Position numbers and translations under genes: made by a program
Source of the DNA: Rhodocyclaceae bacterium UBA2271
GTDB lineage: Bacteria; Pseudomonadota; Gammaproteobacteria; Burkholderiales; Rhodocyclaceae
Assembly (NCBI GenBank): GCA_002347405.1
Contig: DDXB01000039.1
Location: 1-19,981 of the forward strand
Reading direction: 5' to 3'
DNA length: 19,981 nucleotides
Notes under the pieces: model-generated
Database searches by the model: none
Told to the model about the DNA's origin: nothing
The model's input: only the letters and a program-made list of their open reading frames with translations
Part shown: positions 8,248-14,569 of the stretch, in pieces
How the letters are laid out: each line of letters opens with the position of its first letter
How positions within the stretch are numbered: position 1 is the first letter of the stretch

Positions 8248-8261
8248 CTGGGGGGAAGGCT

Positions 8262-10127
8262 TCAATAGTGCGCGTTGACGTCCCACATGTCCGGAGTGAA
8301 GCGCACCACGCGGTTGCGTCCGCCCGCTTTCGCGGCATATAGCGCGACGTCGGCAAACTTGACGATCTGCCAGAAGGTATCCGAATCGCTGGGGAACTCG
8401 GCGACGCCGATCGAGATGGTTTTCTGCAGCATCCCCCCGGCGATGGGTACCTTGGTGGCCTCGACTTCGGCGCGGATTTTTTCGGCGACCGCCATCGCGG
8501 CGTCGCCGCCGGTGTCCATTAATGCCAACAGGAACTCTTCACCACCATAACGCACGGCGATATCCGAACTGCGTACGTTGCGCAGCAGGACATCGGCCAG
8601 GGTCTTGAGCACCTTGTCGCCGACTTCGTGGCCATGTGTGTCGTTGACCTGCTTGAAGAAGTCGAGGTCGAGCATCAGCACCGTGATGGCGCTCTTGCGC
8701 CGCTGTGTGCCGGAGACCAGAGTGCCAATGTATTCCTCAAGGAAGCGGCGGTTGTAGAGGCCGGTCATGGCATCGCGCAGGGAATTTTCGCGCAGGTGTT
8801 CCATCAGTCGCTTGGCTTCCAGCACCGGGCCGGCCTCGCGCAGATAGACGGCGATGAACGGGGCCATCAGGCGCGCCAGCGGACTGTGTTCAGCAGAAAT
8901 GACCATCTGTACCACGCAGCCTGCGGAACCGGTCTGGGTGATCGGCAGACAAATATGCGTATCACCCGGCTCGGCGGGATGGAACATGGTGCACAACCCC
9001 GGGAACTCGACGGCATTCACTTCATGACCGGTACGGCGGGCGCGGCAGAACGATGAATCGACCGTGATTTGCGGGTCACAGTAGCGGCAATTGGCGCCAA
9101 CCTCGCCATCGACCAGGATCGGTGTCATGCGGTTCTTGCTCGCCGCCACTTCGTAGATCGAGAACCGCTTGAAGTCGTATCTCTGACCCAGCACCTCGGC
9201 AATCCGCAGGTAGATATCGAGTTTGGTCTGGTCCTCCTCAATGGCCTGCTTGAATTGCGAAACCGTGACCAGGCTTTCGACCATCTCGGTGGTGAGAGAC
9301 AACTGATTGCCGCCATCGCTGACTTGATGGCCCATCAGCTGTCCTACTTTGGCGCGAATGGTGGACACTTCACGATCGAGGGACTCCATCAGCCGATTGA
9401 TGTTCCGGGCGATATCTCCCACCTCATCCGAGCTATGGTTGCTGATACGTCCCGAGAAATCACCACCGACGGCGTGCGCGGTCACCTCCTGCACGGCACG
9501 AGCAGTTTCCGACAAGGGATTCAACATGCGGCGCAAAATCGCCAGGCCGGCCAAACCGGCCAAAAACATGGCCAGACTCACCAGAACGGCGGCAAGGATT
9601 CCGTAGCGGCGTATTTCGGCGAGCGGAATGTCTATGGCTACGGCACCCAGCACGGTACCGCTGGTGACGGCATGACACTTCAGGCAGTTCGGGGTATCAA
9701 GATCGTTCGCAACATAAGGAACCACCGCCCGAAAGATCAGTTGGTTATCCATTTCGACGACTTCGATCTTTTCCCTGCCTGTCGCCAACACCTGATCGGC
9801 AAACTCGGCATCCTTGGCACTGGCGCGCTCTGCGGCAATGCCCGGACCATATTGGCTGATCACCGCCGGACCACGGATCACCTGTATCCGCTGCACGCCG
9901 GGCACCGTGGTCAGGCGGTTGAGAAACTGCTGGCGCTTGTCGATGGTGCCGTTGACCATGCTTTCCGTAAGTCCGACCTTGACCGTTTCGGCCACCGAAC
10001 GCACATGCATTTCGGCTGCATACAAGGAGAAGTAGCGAATTCCCAGTGCGGATAAGGCTGCCAACATCACCACCAGCACAGCCAGGATGCTGACGCAAAA
10101 CACGATTACCCGGTTCTTGAGTTTCAT
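8262..10127 (-). CDS. Membrane diguanylate cyclase with CxxCH sensor and Cys-rich domain
   Basis: From the ATG at 10127 the protein has 621 residues. Transmembrane helix 1 (about 7-31) and helix 2 (about 176-198) enclose a periplasmic domain. It carries NCLKCH (147-152), a c-type heme attachment motif, directly before a SGTVLGAVAIDIPL strand, as in Tll0287-like/DUF3365-type sensors. HAMP follows (about 199-252, HSSDEVGDIARNINRLMES). The next domain (about 290-430) contains C347, C350, C361, C379, C393 and C404. The GGDEF domain (about 445-612) has an intact GGEEF (528-532) and an I-site RSSD (519-522). It should therefore make c-di-GMP with product inhibition. No EAL domain is present. Family and redox role are inferred from motifs. 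It sits alone between mltA and the composite repeat. Confidence 0.9.
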   Translation of the reverse strand: MKLKNRVIVFCVSILAVLVVMLAALSALGIRYFSLYAAEMHVRSVAETVKVGLTESMVNGTIDKRQQFLNRLTTVPGVQRIQVIRGPAVISQYGPGIAAERASAKDAEFADQVLATGREKIEVVEMDNQLIFRAVVPYVANDLDTPNCLKCHAVTSGTVLGAVAIDIPLAEIRRYGILAAVLVSLAMFLAGLAGLAILRRMLNPLSETARAVQEVTAHAVGGDFSGRISNHSSDEVGDIARNINRLMESLDREVSTIRAKVGQLMGHQVSDGGNQLSLTTEMVESLVTVSQFKQAIEEDQTKLDIYLRIAEVLGQRYDFKRFSIYEVAASKNRMTPILVDGEVGANCRYCDPQITVDSSFCRARRTGHEVNAVEFPGLCTMFHPAEPGDTHICLPITQTGSAGCVVQMVISAEHSPLARLMAPFIAVYLREAGPVLEAKRLMEHLRENSLRDAMTGLYNRRFLEEYIGTLVSGTQRRKSAITVLMLDLDFFKQVNDTHGHEVGDKVLKTLADVLLRNVRSSDIAVRYGGEEFLLALMDTGGDAAMAVAEKIRAEVEATKVPIAGGMLQKTISIGVAEFPSDSDTFWQIVKFADVALYAAKAGGRNRVVRFTPDMWDVNAHY

Positions 10128-10174
10128 CGGTGCCAACCACCATTAAAAGTGCTGAACATCCTGGCAAATGCCCA

Positions 10175-10200
10175 TGCAGGCTTAGCTGTCTAAGCCTGCA
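10175..10200. promoter_or_regulatory. Perfect 10-bp palindrome in the leader of the cyclase gene
   Basis: TGCAGGCTTA (10175-10184), a six-base spacer GCTGTC, and TAAGCCTGCA (10191-10200) are perfect inverted repeats, 48 bases upstream of the diguanylate cyclase ATG and 75 bases past the mltA stop. In the direction of transcription no T run follows, so it is a poor intrinsic terminator. It could be an operator for a dimeric regulator or a leader hairpin. Confidence 0.5.
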
Positions 10201-10274
10201 AAAAGTAATATGGTTACGATACGTGGTTTAGTGGGCGCATATCTAGTGTGGTGAGTGATATTCCCCCCCCGATT

Positions 10275-11681
10275 TCACGGCGTGTGGCCGCGCGGCAACA
10301 GTACCCACATCATGCCGCGCTGTTTCATCCGCCCAGCCTGGCTGCCGGCGCTCGCCCCGCTACCCCAGTAGAAGTCAGCTCGTACCGGTCCCCGAATGGC
10401 CCCGCCGGTATCCTGGGCCAGCATCAGGCGGTTGAGCACCTGGTCGCTGTTGGGTTGCGTCGTGGCGAGCCAGACGGGCGCACCCAGCGGTACATGACGC
10501 GGGTCGACCGCAATCGAGCGCTCGGGTGTCAATGGCACACCGAGCGCGCCTGGCGGCCCGCTGCCCGTCGCCGGCAGTTCGCGAAAGAACACCATGCTCG
10601 GATTGACGTTCAAGAGTTCGTGCAGCCGGCGCGGATGTGCCGTTGCCCAGGCCTTGATGCCCTGCATCGAGGCTTCATGGGAACGCAACTCGTTCTGGTC
10701 GATCAGCCAGCGCCCGATCGAGCGATACGGATGGCCGTTCTGGTCGGCGTAACCGATGCGCACCCGGCTGCCATCGTCGAGCACCACCTGCCCCGAGCCC
10801 TGAATCTGCAGAAAGAAAAAATCTAGCGGGTCATCCACCCACAGCAGGGCAGCATCGGCACGCTGCTTTTCCTGCACGGCCCAGTCGGCGCGGTCATGGT
10901 AAGGCACCAGCTTGCGGCCTTCGATGCGACCGCGCAGGCGCATGTGTTTCAGTTCCGGATAGAGCGAATCGAGCTCGACCACGATCAGATCAGCCGGCGG
11001 GGCGAACACCGGCGTCAGGAAGGGTGCCTTGCGGCCACGGCTGCCACGAATGACCGGTTCGTAGTAGCCGGTGACCAGACCGGTCCGGTCGCCATCCGGC
11101 TGAGTCAGCGCCCAGGGCTGAAACTGGCCCTCGAACCAGGCGCGCACCGCCTCAGACGCCGTCTTGCCAGCGCCGACTTTATTAGCCCCCCGCGCTCGCA
11201 AAACCGGCTCGCTGCCCCCCATGAAATCACCCGAAGCGGTGACAGGGGGGGCATCGGCTTGGGACGGCCCGGCGCCGACTTTATTAGCCCCCCGCGCTCG
11301 CAAAACCGGCTCGCTGCCCCCCACGGGGGGGGCATCGGCTTGGGACGGCCCGGCGCCGATGTCTGCTTGCAGTGCCGACTCGCAGCTCGCGCGCCAGAGC
11401 GGACGCTTCGCCAGCGTTGCGCAGGATGCGCGAAAGGCCTCGAAAGCCGGCAGGGGGTCATCGGCCGCCCAGTCGGGCAGGTCACTCCAGGCAGCCGGCT
11501 GCAAGGGCTTGGCCGCGGGTTTGGCCGGTTCGACGCTCGGACAAACGGGACAGGCGGCACAGGGTGGACAGGTCGTTGCGGTAGTGGCGGCGGGCGCGGG
11601 TGGCGGCGGGGGCATGGTGGCACAGCCGGCCAGTATCACTGCCATCAGGAATGTCGTCAGGAAAGTTGGGGTCGTGGGCAT
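10275..11681 (-). CDS. mltA: Membrane-bound lytic transglycosylase A, with repeat insertion
   Basis: This outer-membrane lipoprotein cleaves peptidoglycan glycan strands. The ATG at 11681 opens a lipoprotein signal ending ILAGC (C20 lipidated). A Cys/Pro-rich linker follows (CPPCAACPVCP, 38-48). The MltA domain contains GLVTGYYEPVIRGSR (about 201-215), and the C-terminal 3D domain has AVDPRHVPLGAPVWL and AQDTGGAIRGPVRADFYWG, with the conserved aspartates. Residues 110-170 are two tandem copies of a peptide (AGPSQADAPPV...GGSEPVLRARGANKVG) encoded by an inserted DNA element and foreign to the family. They fall between the N-terminal region and the MltA domain. The reading frame and all key motifs are kept, so the enzyme is probably active. 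An ATG at 11708 is an alternative start. The gene is divergent from the ATPase gene with 48 bp between. Confidence 0.93.
   Translation of the reverse strand: MPTTPTFLTTFLMAVILAGCATMPPPPPAPAATTATTCPPCAACPVCPSVEPAKPAAKPLQPAAWSDLPDWAADDPLPAFEAFRASCATLAKRPLWRASCESALQADIGAGPSQADAPPVGGSEPVLRARGANKVGAGPSQADAPPVTASGDFMGGSEPVLRARGANKVGAGKTASEAVRAWFEGQFQPWALTQPDGDRTGLVTGYYEPVIRGSRGRKAPFLTPVFAPPADLIVVELDSLYPELKHMRLRGRIEGRKLVPYHDRADWAVQEKQRADAALLWVDDPLDFFFLQIQGSGQVVLDDGSRVRIGYADQNGHPYRSIGRWLIDQNELRSHEASMQGIKAWATAHPRRLHELLNVNPSMVFFRELPATGSGPPGALGVPLTPERSIAVDPRHVPLGAPVWLATTQPNSDQVLNRLMLAQDTGGAIRGPVRADFYWGSGASAGSQAGRMKQRGMMWVLLPRGHTP
11155..11359 (-). repeat. Coding palindromic element inside mltA, two tandem copies
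   Basis: Copy one (protein order) is 11274-11354, 81 nt or 27 codons. Copy two is 11172-11273, 102 nt or 34 codons. The only length difference is a 21-nt hairpin stretch (encoding TASGDFM) missing from the first. The conserved flank continues to 11155 (GACGCCGTC). Each copy contains CGGCTTGGGACGGCCCGG (plus strand) and a C6/G6 stem enclosing, in the longer copy, TCACC-CGAAGC-GGTGA. The same element occurs in birA, and parts of it lie at 7934-8011. Confidence 0.9.
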
Positions 11682-11729
11682 GGTGAATCTGCTAAATTGA
11701 ACGGTCATCAAGGAACGAAAGCTTAACCG

Positions 11730-12614
11730 ATGCAAGCCCTCGAAACATTATTGGCGCGACTCGAAAGTCTGGTCGGGCGCGCCGAAGCCTTCTTGCCGCA
11801 ACCACCGGCGCCTATCGACTGGCGGGCAACGGCATTCCGCTGGCGCACCGGTCTGGCGGGGCACGGACACGGCCGCCTCGAGCCGGTGAAGCACCCCCAC
11901 CGCATCCGGCTCGACGATCTGCTCGGCGTAACCGAGCAGAAGGCGGCCATCGAGCGTAACACACGCCAGTTCATCGCCGGGCGGCCCGCCAACAACGTGC
12001 TGCTCACCGGCGCACGTGGCACCGGCAAGTCCTCGCTGGTCAAGGGCGTGCTAGCCAAGTTCGCCAAGCGTGGCCTGCGCCTGATCGAGGTCGACCGTAA
12101 CGACCTGATCAGCCTGCCGGAAATCATCGACCTGGTCGCCGGACGTCCCGAGCGTTTCATTGTATTTTGCGACGACCTGTCCTTCGAAGCCGCCGAACCT
12201 GGTTACAAGGCATTGAAAAGTGCGCTCGACGGTTCGATCGCCGGCCCGCCGGAAAACCTGCTGATCTACGCCACCTCGAACCGGCGCCACCTGATGCCCG
12301 AGCGCATGGCCGAGAATCTCGAGACCACGCACGCGGCGGACGGCGAGATCCACCCCGGCGAAACCACCGAGGAAAAGATATCCCTGTCGGAACGCTTCGG
12401 CCTCTGGCTCTCTTTCTATCCCTTCGATCAGGACCTCTATCTGGCGATCTGCATGCACTGGCTGCACACTTTCGGCCTTGATGAAAAAACGGCGCCGGGG
12501 GTATGGGCACATGCGCGGCAGGAAGCGCTGCAGTGGGCCTTGCAGCGTGGCGGTCGCTCGGGACGCGTGGCCTGGCAGTTTGCCCGCGACTACGCCGGGC
12601 GTCTTGGCAAGTGA
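11730..12614 (+). CDS. DUF815-family AAA+-like ATPase
   Basis: This 294-residue cytoplasmic P-loop ATPase has Walker A GARGTGKS at residues 94-101 and Walker B FIVFCDD at 143-149. It also has an arginine-containing sensor-like YATSNRRHLMPERM segment and a WARSGR-like C-terminal RSGRVAWQFARDYAG. This architecture matches the DUF815 family (YacG/zapD neighbourhood in betaproteobacteria). Its cellular role is not established. The start at 11730 (MQALETLLARLESL) gives a leucine-rich N-terminal helix. It overlaps the next gene by 4 nt (GTGA), which indicates translational coupling with the Nudix/ThiE protein. Confidence 0.9.
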   Translation: MQALETLLARLESLVGRAEAFLPQPPAPIDWRATAFRWRTGLAGHGHGRLEPVKHPHRIRLDDLLGVTEQKAAIERNTRQFIAGRPANNVLLTGARGTGKSSLVKGVLAKFAKRGLRLIEVDRNDLISLPEIIDLVAGRPERFIVFCDDLSFEAAEPGYKALKSALDGSIAGPPENLLIYATSNRRHLMPERMAENLETTHAADGEIHPGETTEEKISLSERFGLWLSFYPFDQDLYLAICMHWLHTFGLDEKTAPGVWAHARQEALQWALQRGGRSGRVAWQFARDYAGRLGK

Positions 12615-13561
12615 AGCTCACCGAAGTCGCCGCCGCCGTCATCTTGCGCGCGGACGGCAGTTTTTTGCTGGGCCAGCGCGCCGCCGACACTTTTTATCCG
12701 GGCTACTGGGAGTTCCCCGGCGGCAAGGTCGAGGCCGGCGAAACACCGCTGGCGGCACTGATCCGCGAACTCCATGAAGAACTTGAAATCGAGGTGCTGC
12801 AGGCTACGCCCTGGATCGTGCGCGAACACATTTACGAACATGCGCACGTTCGCTTGCACTTCTTCCGCGTCATCCAATGGCGCGGCGAATTGCGCGACCA
12901 TGTCCATGCCGCGCTCGCCTGGCAGCAGGCCGACGCAGTCGCGGTCAGCCCCATGCTGCCGGCGAATGCCCCGGTGCTGGCCGCCCTGCAGCTGCCCGCG
13001 CTCTATGGCATCAGCCATGCCTGGCAGATTGGTGTCGATGCACAGCTGGCGGTCCTCGACACCACGCTGCGCTCCGGCTTGCGTCTGGTGCAACTCCGTG
13101 AATCCACCCTGCCCGAGCCCGCGCGCGCAACGTTTATCGCTGCCGCAGTCAAGCTTTGTCATGACAGCGGCGCACGCGTACTGATCAATGGCGATGCAGC
13201 GCTGGCCAGCGCTGTCCATGCCGATGGCGTGCATCTCACTGCCCGTCAGCTCATGGCGCTGCCAGTCCGTCCGCCGCTGCCCCTCGTCGCCGCTTCCTGC
13301 CATGATGGTGCGGAACTGGATCAGGCTGCACGGCTCGGTCTCGACTTTGTCGTGCTTGGCCCCGTCAAGCCGACCGCCAGCCACCCGGACCAGCCGGGCA
13401 TGGGCTGGCCTGCCTTCATGGACCTGATTGCCCGCTATCCGCTACCGGTGTATGGCATTGGCGGGCTGACCCCCGCTGATCTTGCCGCCGCGCAAGCCTG
13501 CGGCGCCCATGGCATCGCCGCTATTCGCGCGGCGTGGCCGACTCCGGGGACATTTCGTTGA
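12611..13561 (+). CDS. Nudix hydrolase (MutT-type) fused to ThiE-like domain
   Basis: A GTG at 12611 overlaps the upstream stop (GTGA) and gives VKLTEVAAAVILRADG, 316 residues. The frame is open farther upstream inside the ATPase gene, but that part is not family-like. Residues 38-60 form a complete Nudix box (GKVEAGE...RELHEEL), so the N-terminal half should hydrolyse nucleoside triphosphates, probably oxidised guanine nucleotides as in MutT. Residues about 131-308 form a thiamine-phosphate-synthase-like barrel (LRLVQLRES, LINGDA, GVHLTARQL, FVVLGPVKPT, YGIGGLTPADL). Several usual catalytic residues differ (see findings). The fusion is common in proteobacteria. The 3' end overlaps the convergent yacG by 41 bp. 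Confidence 0.92.
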   Translation: MKLTEVAAAVILRADGSFLLGQRAADTFYPGYWEFPGGKVEAGETPLAALIRELHEELEIEVLQATPWIVREHIYEHAHVRLHFFRVIQWRGELRDHVHAALAWQQADAVAVSPMLPANAPVLAALQLPALYGISHAWQIGVDAQLAVLDTTLRSGLRLVQLRESTLPEPARATFIAAAVKLCHDSGARVLINGDAALASAVHADGVHLTARQLMALPVRPPLPLVAASCHDGAELDQAARLGLDFVVLGPVKPTASHPDQPGMGWPAFMDLIARYPLPVYGIGGLTPADLAAAQACGAHGIAAIRAAWPTPGTFR

Positions 13562-13730
13562 AGTCGTCCGCCAGGCAATCGTCAGAACCCGCGCCTGGCA
13601 CGCAATAGCCATCACTGGCCCACGCACCCAGATCAATCTGCCGGCAACGTTCCGAACAAAACGGGCGGAACTTGCTCTGCGACCCCCAAAGCACTGCGGT
13701 GCCGCAGATCGGACAACGGACGTTGCGCAT
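13521..13730 (-). CDS. yacG: DNA gyrase inhibitor YacG
   Basis: This 69-residue zinc protein has CPICG (residues 6-10) and CSERC (25-29), the four-cysteine zinc site, followed by the family signature RCRQIDLGAW. YacG binds DNA gyrase and blocks its DNA binding in E. coli. Its ATG (13730-13728) shares one base with the stop codon of zapD, so the two are translationally coupled. The last 41 bases overlap the end of the convergent Nudix/ThiE gene and encode a disordered acidic tail (DDFNEMSPESATPRE). Confidence 0.96.
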   Translation of the reverse strand: MRNVRCPICGTAVLWGSQSKFRPFCSERCRQIDLGAWASDGYCVPGAGSDDCLADDFNEMSPESATPRE

Positions 13731-14485
13731 TACAGGTTGCAGAAGGTCAGATCGAATTCAATATCCGCTTCCGATTGCTTCGGCCGTCCACCGATCTCGG
13801 GAACGGTAAAGCGGACGTTGAGCGCATATTTGTTGGCACTGATTTCAGGTACGGCAGCATGGTCGGAGGACACACGCAGCCGGATCAGTTGTGCAGTACG
13901 GCCCGACAGCATCAGCTGGAATACGCCGTGCGCCGCGACCTGCCGTTCGGCCCGACCGGAAGAGCGCAACAGGCGCAGGACGATGCCGAGGGAGGCGCGG
14001 ATCGGCAGGAGCGGCTTGATCCAGCCGGTGACGTCGGCACGCCGTTGCGCGGGATCGCGGTTGAGCCAGTAGTGATAGGAAGGCAGATCGAACTCGCAGA
14101 CACCGCCGGGAATACCGGCGCGATTCTTGATGCCCATCAGCCAGTCGTTCTCGCGCAGGTACTGCCCCGTTTTGCCCTGCATGGCCAGCAGCGCCGCGGA
14201 GCACTGTTCGATTTCATACAGCGCGCCGGATAGCGCATCCTCCGAGATGTCCGGGTTGTTGCGAAAGGAGAGCAGGATCTGCCGCTGTCGTTCAAGTTCC
14301 TGCACCAGATCGAACTTGAGGTCGGCTCGCCCGGCAATCTCAAGGATCTCGAACAGGGTGACTATCGCGACATGATGCTCGTTGGGACCGTCGAGATCGA
14401 TGAAGTACAGCATTTTCTCGAACAGGTCTTCAAGACGCAGCAAGGTGCGGATGCGCTCGTTCAGCGGGTATTCGTAGGTGATCAC
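13730..14485 (-). CDS. zapD: Cell division protein ZapD
   Basis: ZapD (YacF) crosslinks FtsZ filaments at the division ring. The 251-residue protein begins MITYEYPLNERIRTLLRLED and contains LPSYHYWLNRDPAQRR, both characteristic. The length matches E. coli ZapD (247). The start is a GTG at 14485. No in-frame ATG precedes it and the Shine-Dalgarno is poor. It heads the zapD-yacG pair, 84 bp downstream of coaE. Confidence 0.95.
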   Translation of the reverse strand: MITYEYPLNERIRTLLRLEDLFEKMLYFIDLDGPNEHHVAIVTLFEILEIAGRADLKFDLVQELERQRQILLSFRNNPDISEDALSGALYEIEQCSAALLAMQGKTGQYLRENDWLMGIKNRAGIPGGVCEFDLPSYHYWLNRDPAQRRADVTGWIKPLLPIRASLGIVLRLLRSSGRAERQVAAHGVFQLMLSGRTAQLIRLRVSSDHAAVPEISANKYALNVRFTVPEIGGRPKQSEADIEFDLTFCNL

Positions 14486-14512
14486 GCGCCGGCCCGGATG
14501 GAAACAGACATG

Positions 14513-14541
14513 ATTTTGACTGATTTACCCATAAATCTCAA
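14513..14541 (-). promoter_or_regulatory. Possible sigma-70 promoter for zapD-yacG
   Basis: On the minus strand TTGAGA (14541-14536) is followed after 17 bases by CAAAAT (14518-14513), close to the TTGACA/TATAAT consensus. It lies in the only gap between coaE and zapD and would start transcription roughly 20 bases before the zapD GTG. This is inspection only. Confidence 0.3.
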
Positions 14542-14569
14542 CATGATCTCAACCGGAAAACACCCGCAA

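Larger units (their letters stand above)
7819..8260. repeat. Composite repeat element filling the dsbC/GGDEF gap
   Basis: No credible gene lies in the 446 bases between the convergent dsbC and the diguanylate cyclase. The two ends form imperfect terminal inverted repeats. Each carries a GC hairpin (7832-7849 and 8227-8247) followed inward by GGTGACTG. Inside are a large inverted repeat (7904-8086), a 22-bp word also found in mltA and birA (7934-7955), a copy of that element's other end (AAAGTCGGCGCTGG, 7986-7999) and a GTCGGC-GCA-GCCGAC hairpin at 8172-8186. Open frames on both strands encode the same peptide (GADCAWRRV) only because the region is an inverted repeat. It looks like a non-autonomous, MITE-like element or a nest of them. 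Confidence 0.7.

Noticed and set aside
7877..8356. Open frames on both strands between dsbC and the cyclase, sharing the peptide GADCAWRRV
   Set aside because: The shared peptide arises because the region is an inverted repeat. The frames have no ribosome-binding sites and one runs into the cyclase gene.
8628..10055. Long plus-strand frames antisense to the cyclase
   Set aside because: They are GC-rich shadow frames of a gene with complete domains, with no recognisable motifs.
10176..10199. Intrinsic terminator for mltA
   Set aside because: The stem is perfect, but no T tract follows in the direction of transcription.
11172..11354. Possibility that the mltA and birA repeats are assembly duplications
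   Set aside because: The three units differ in length and sequence, sit in different contexts and keep the frame, which is unlike a misassembly. Read-level data would settle it.
11172..11354. CRISPR array, because of spaced direct repeats
   Set aside because: There are only two units, directly abutting with no unique spacers, and they are translated as part of MltA.
10896..11726. Plus-strand 276-codon frame antisense to mltA
   Set aside because: It has low-complexity composition and is open only because of the stop-poor repeat. The minus strand carries the MltA signatures.
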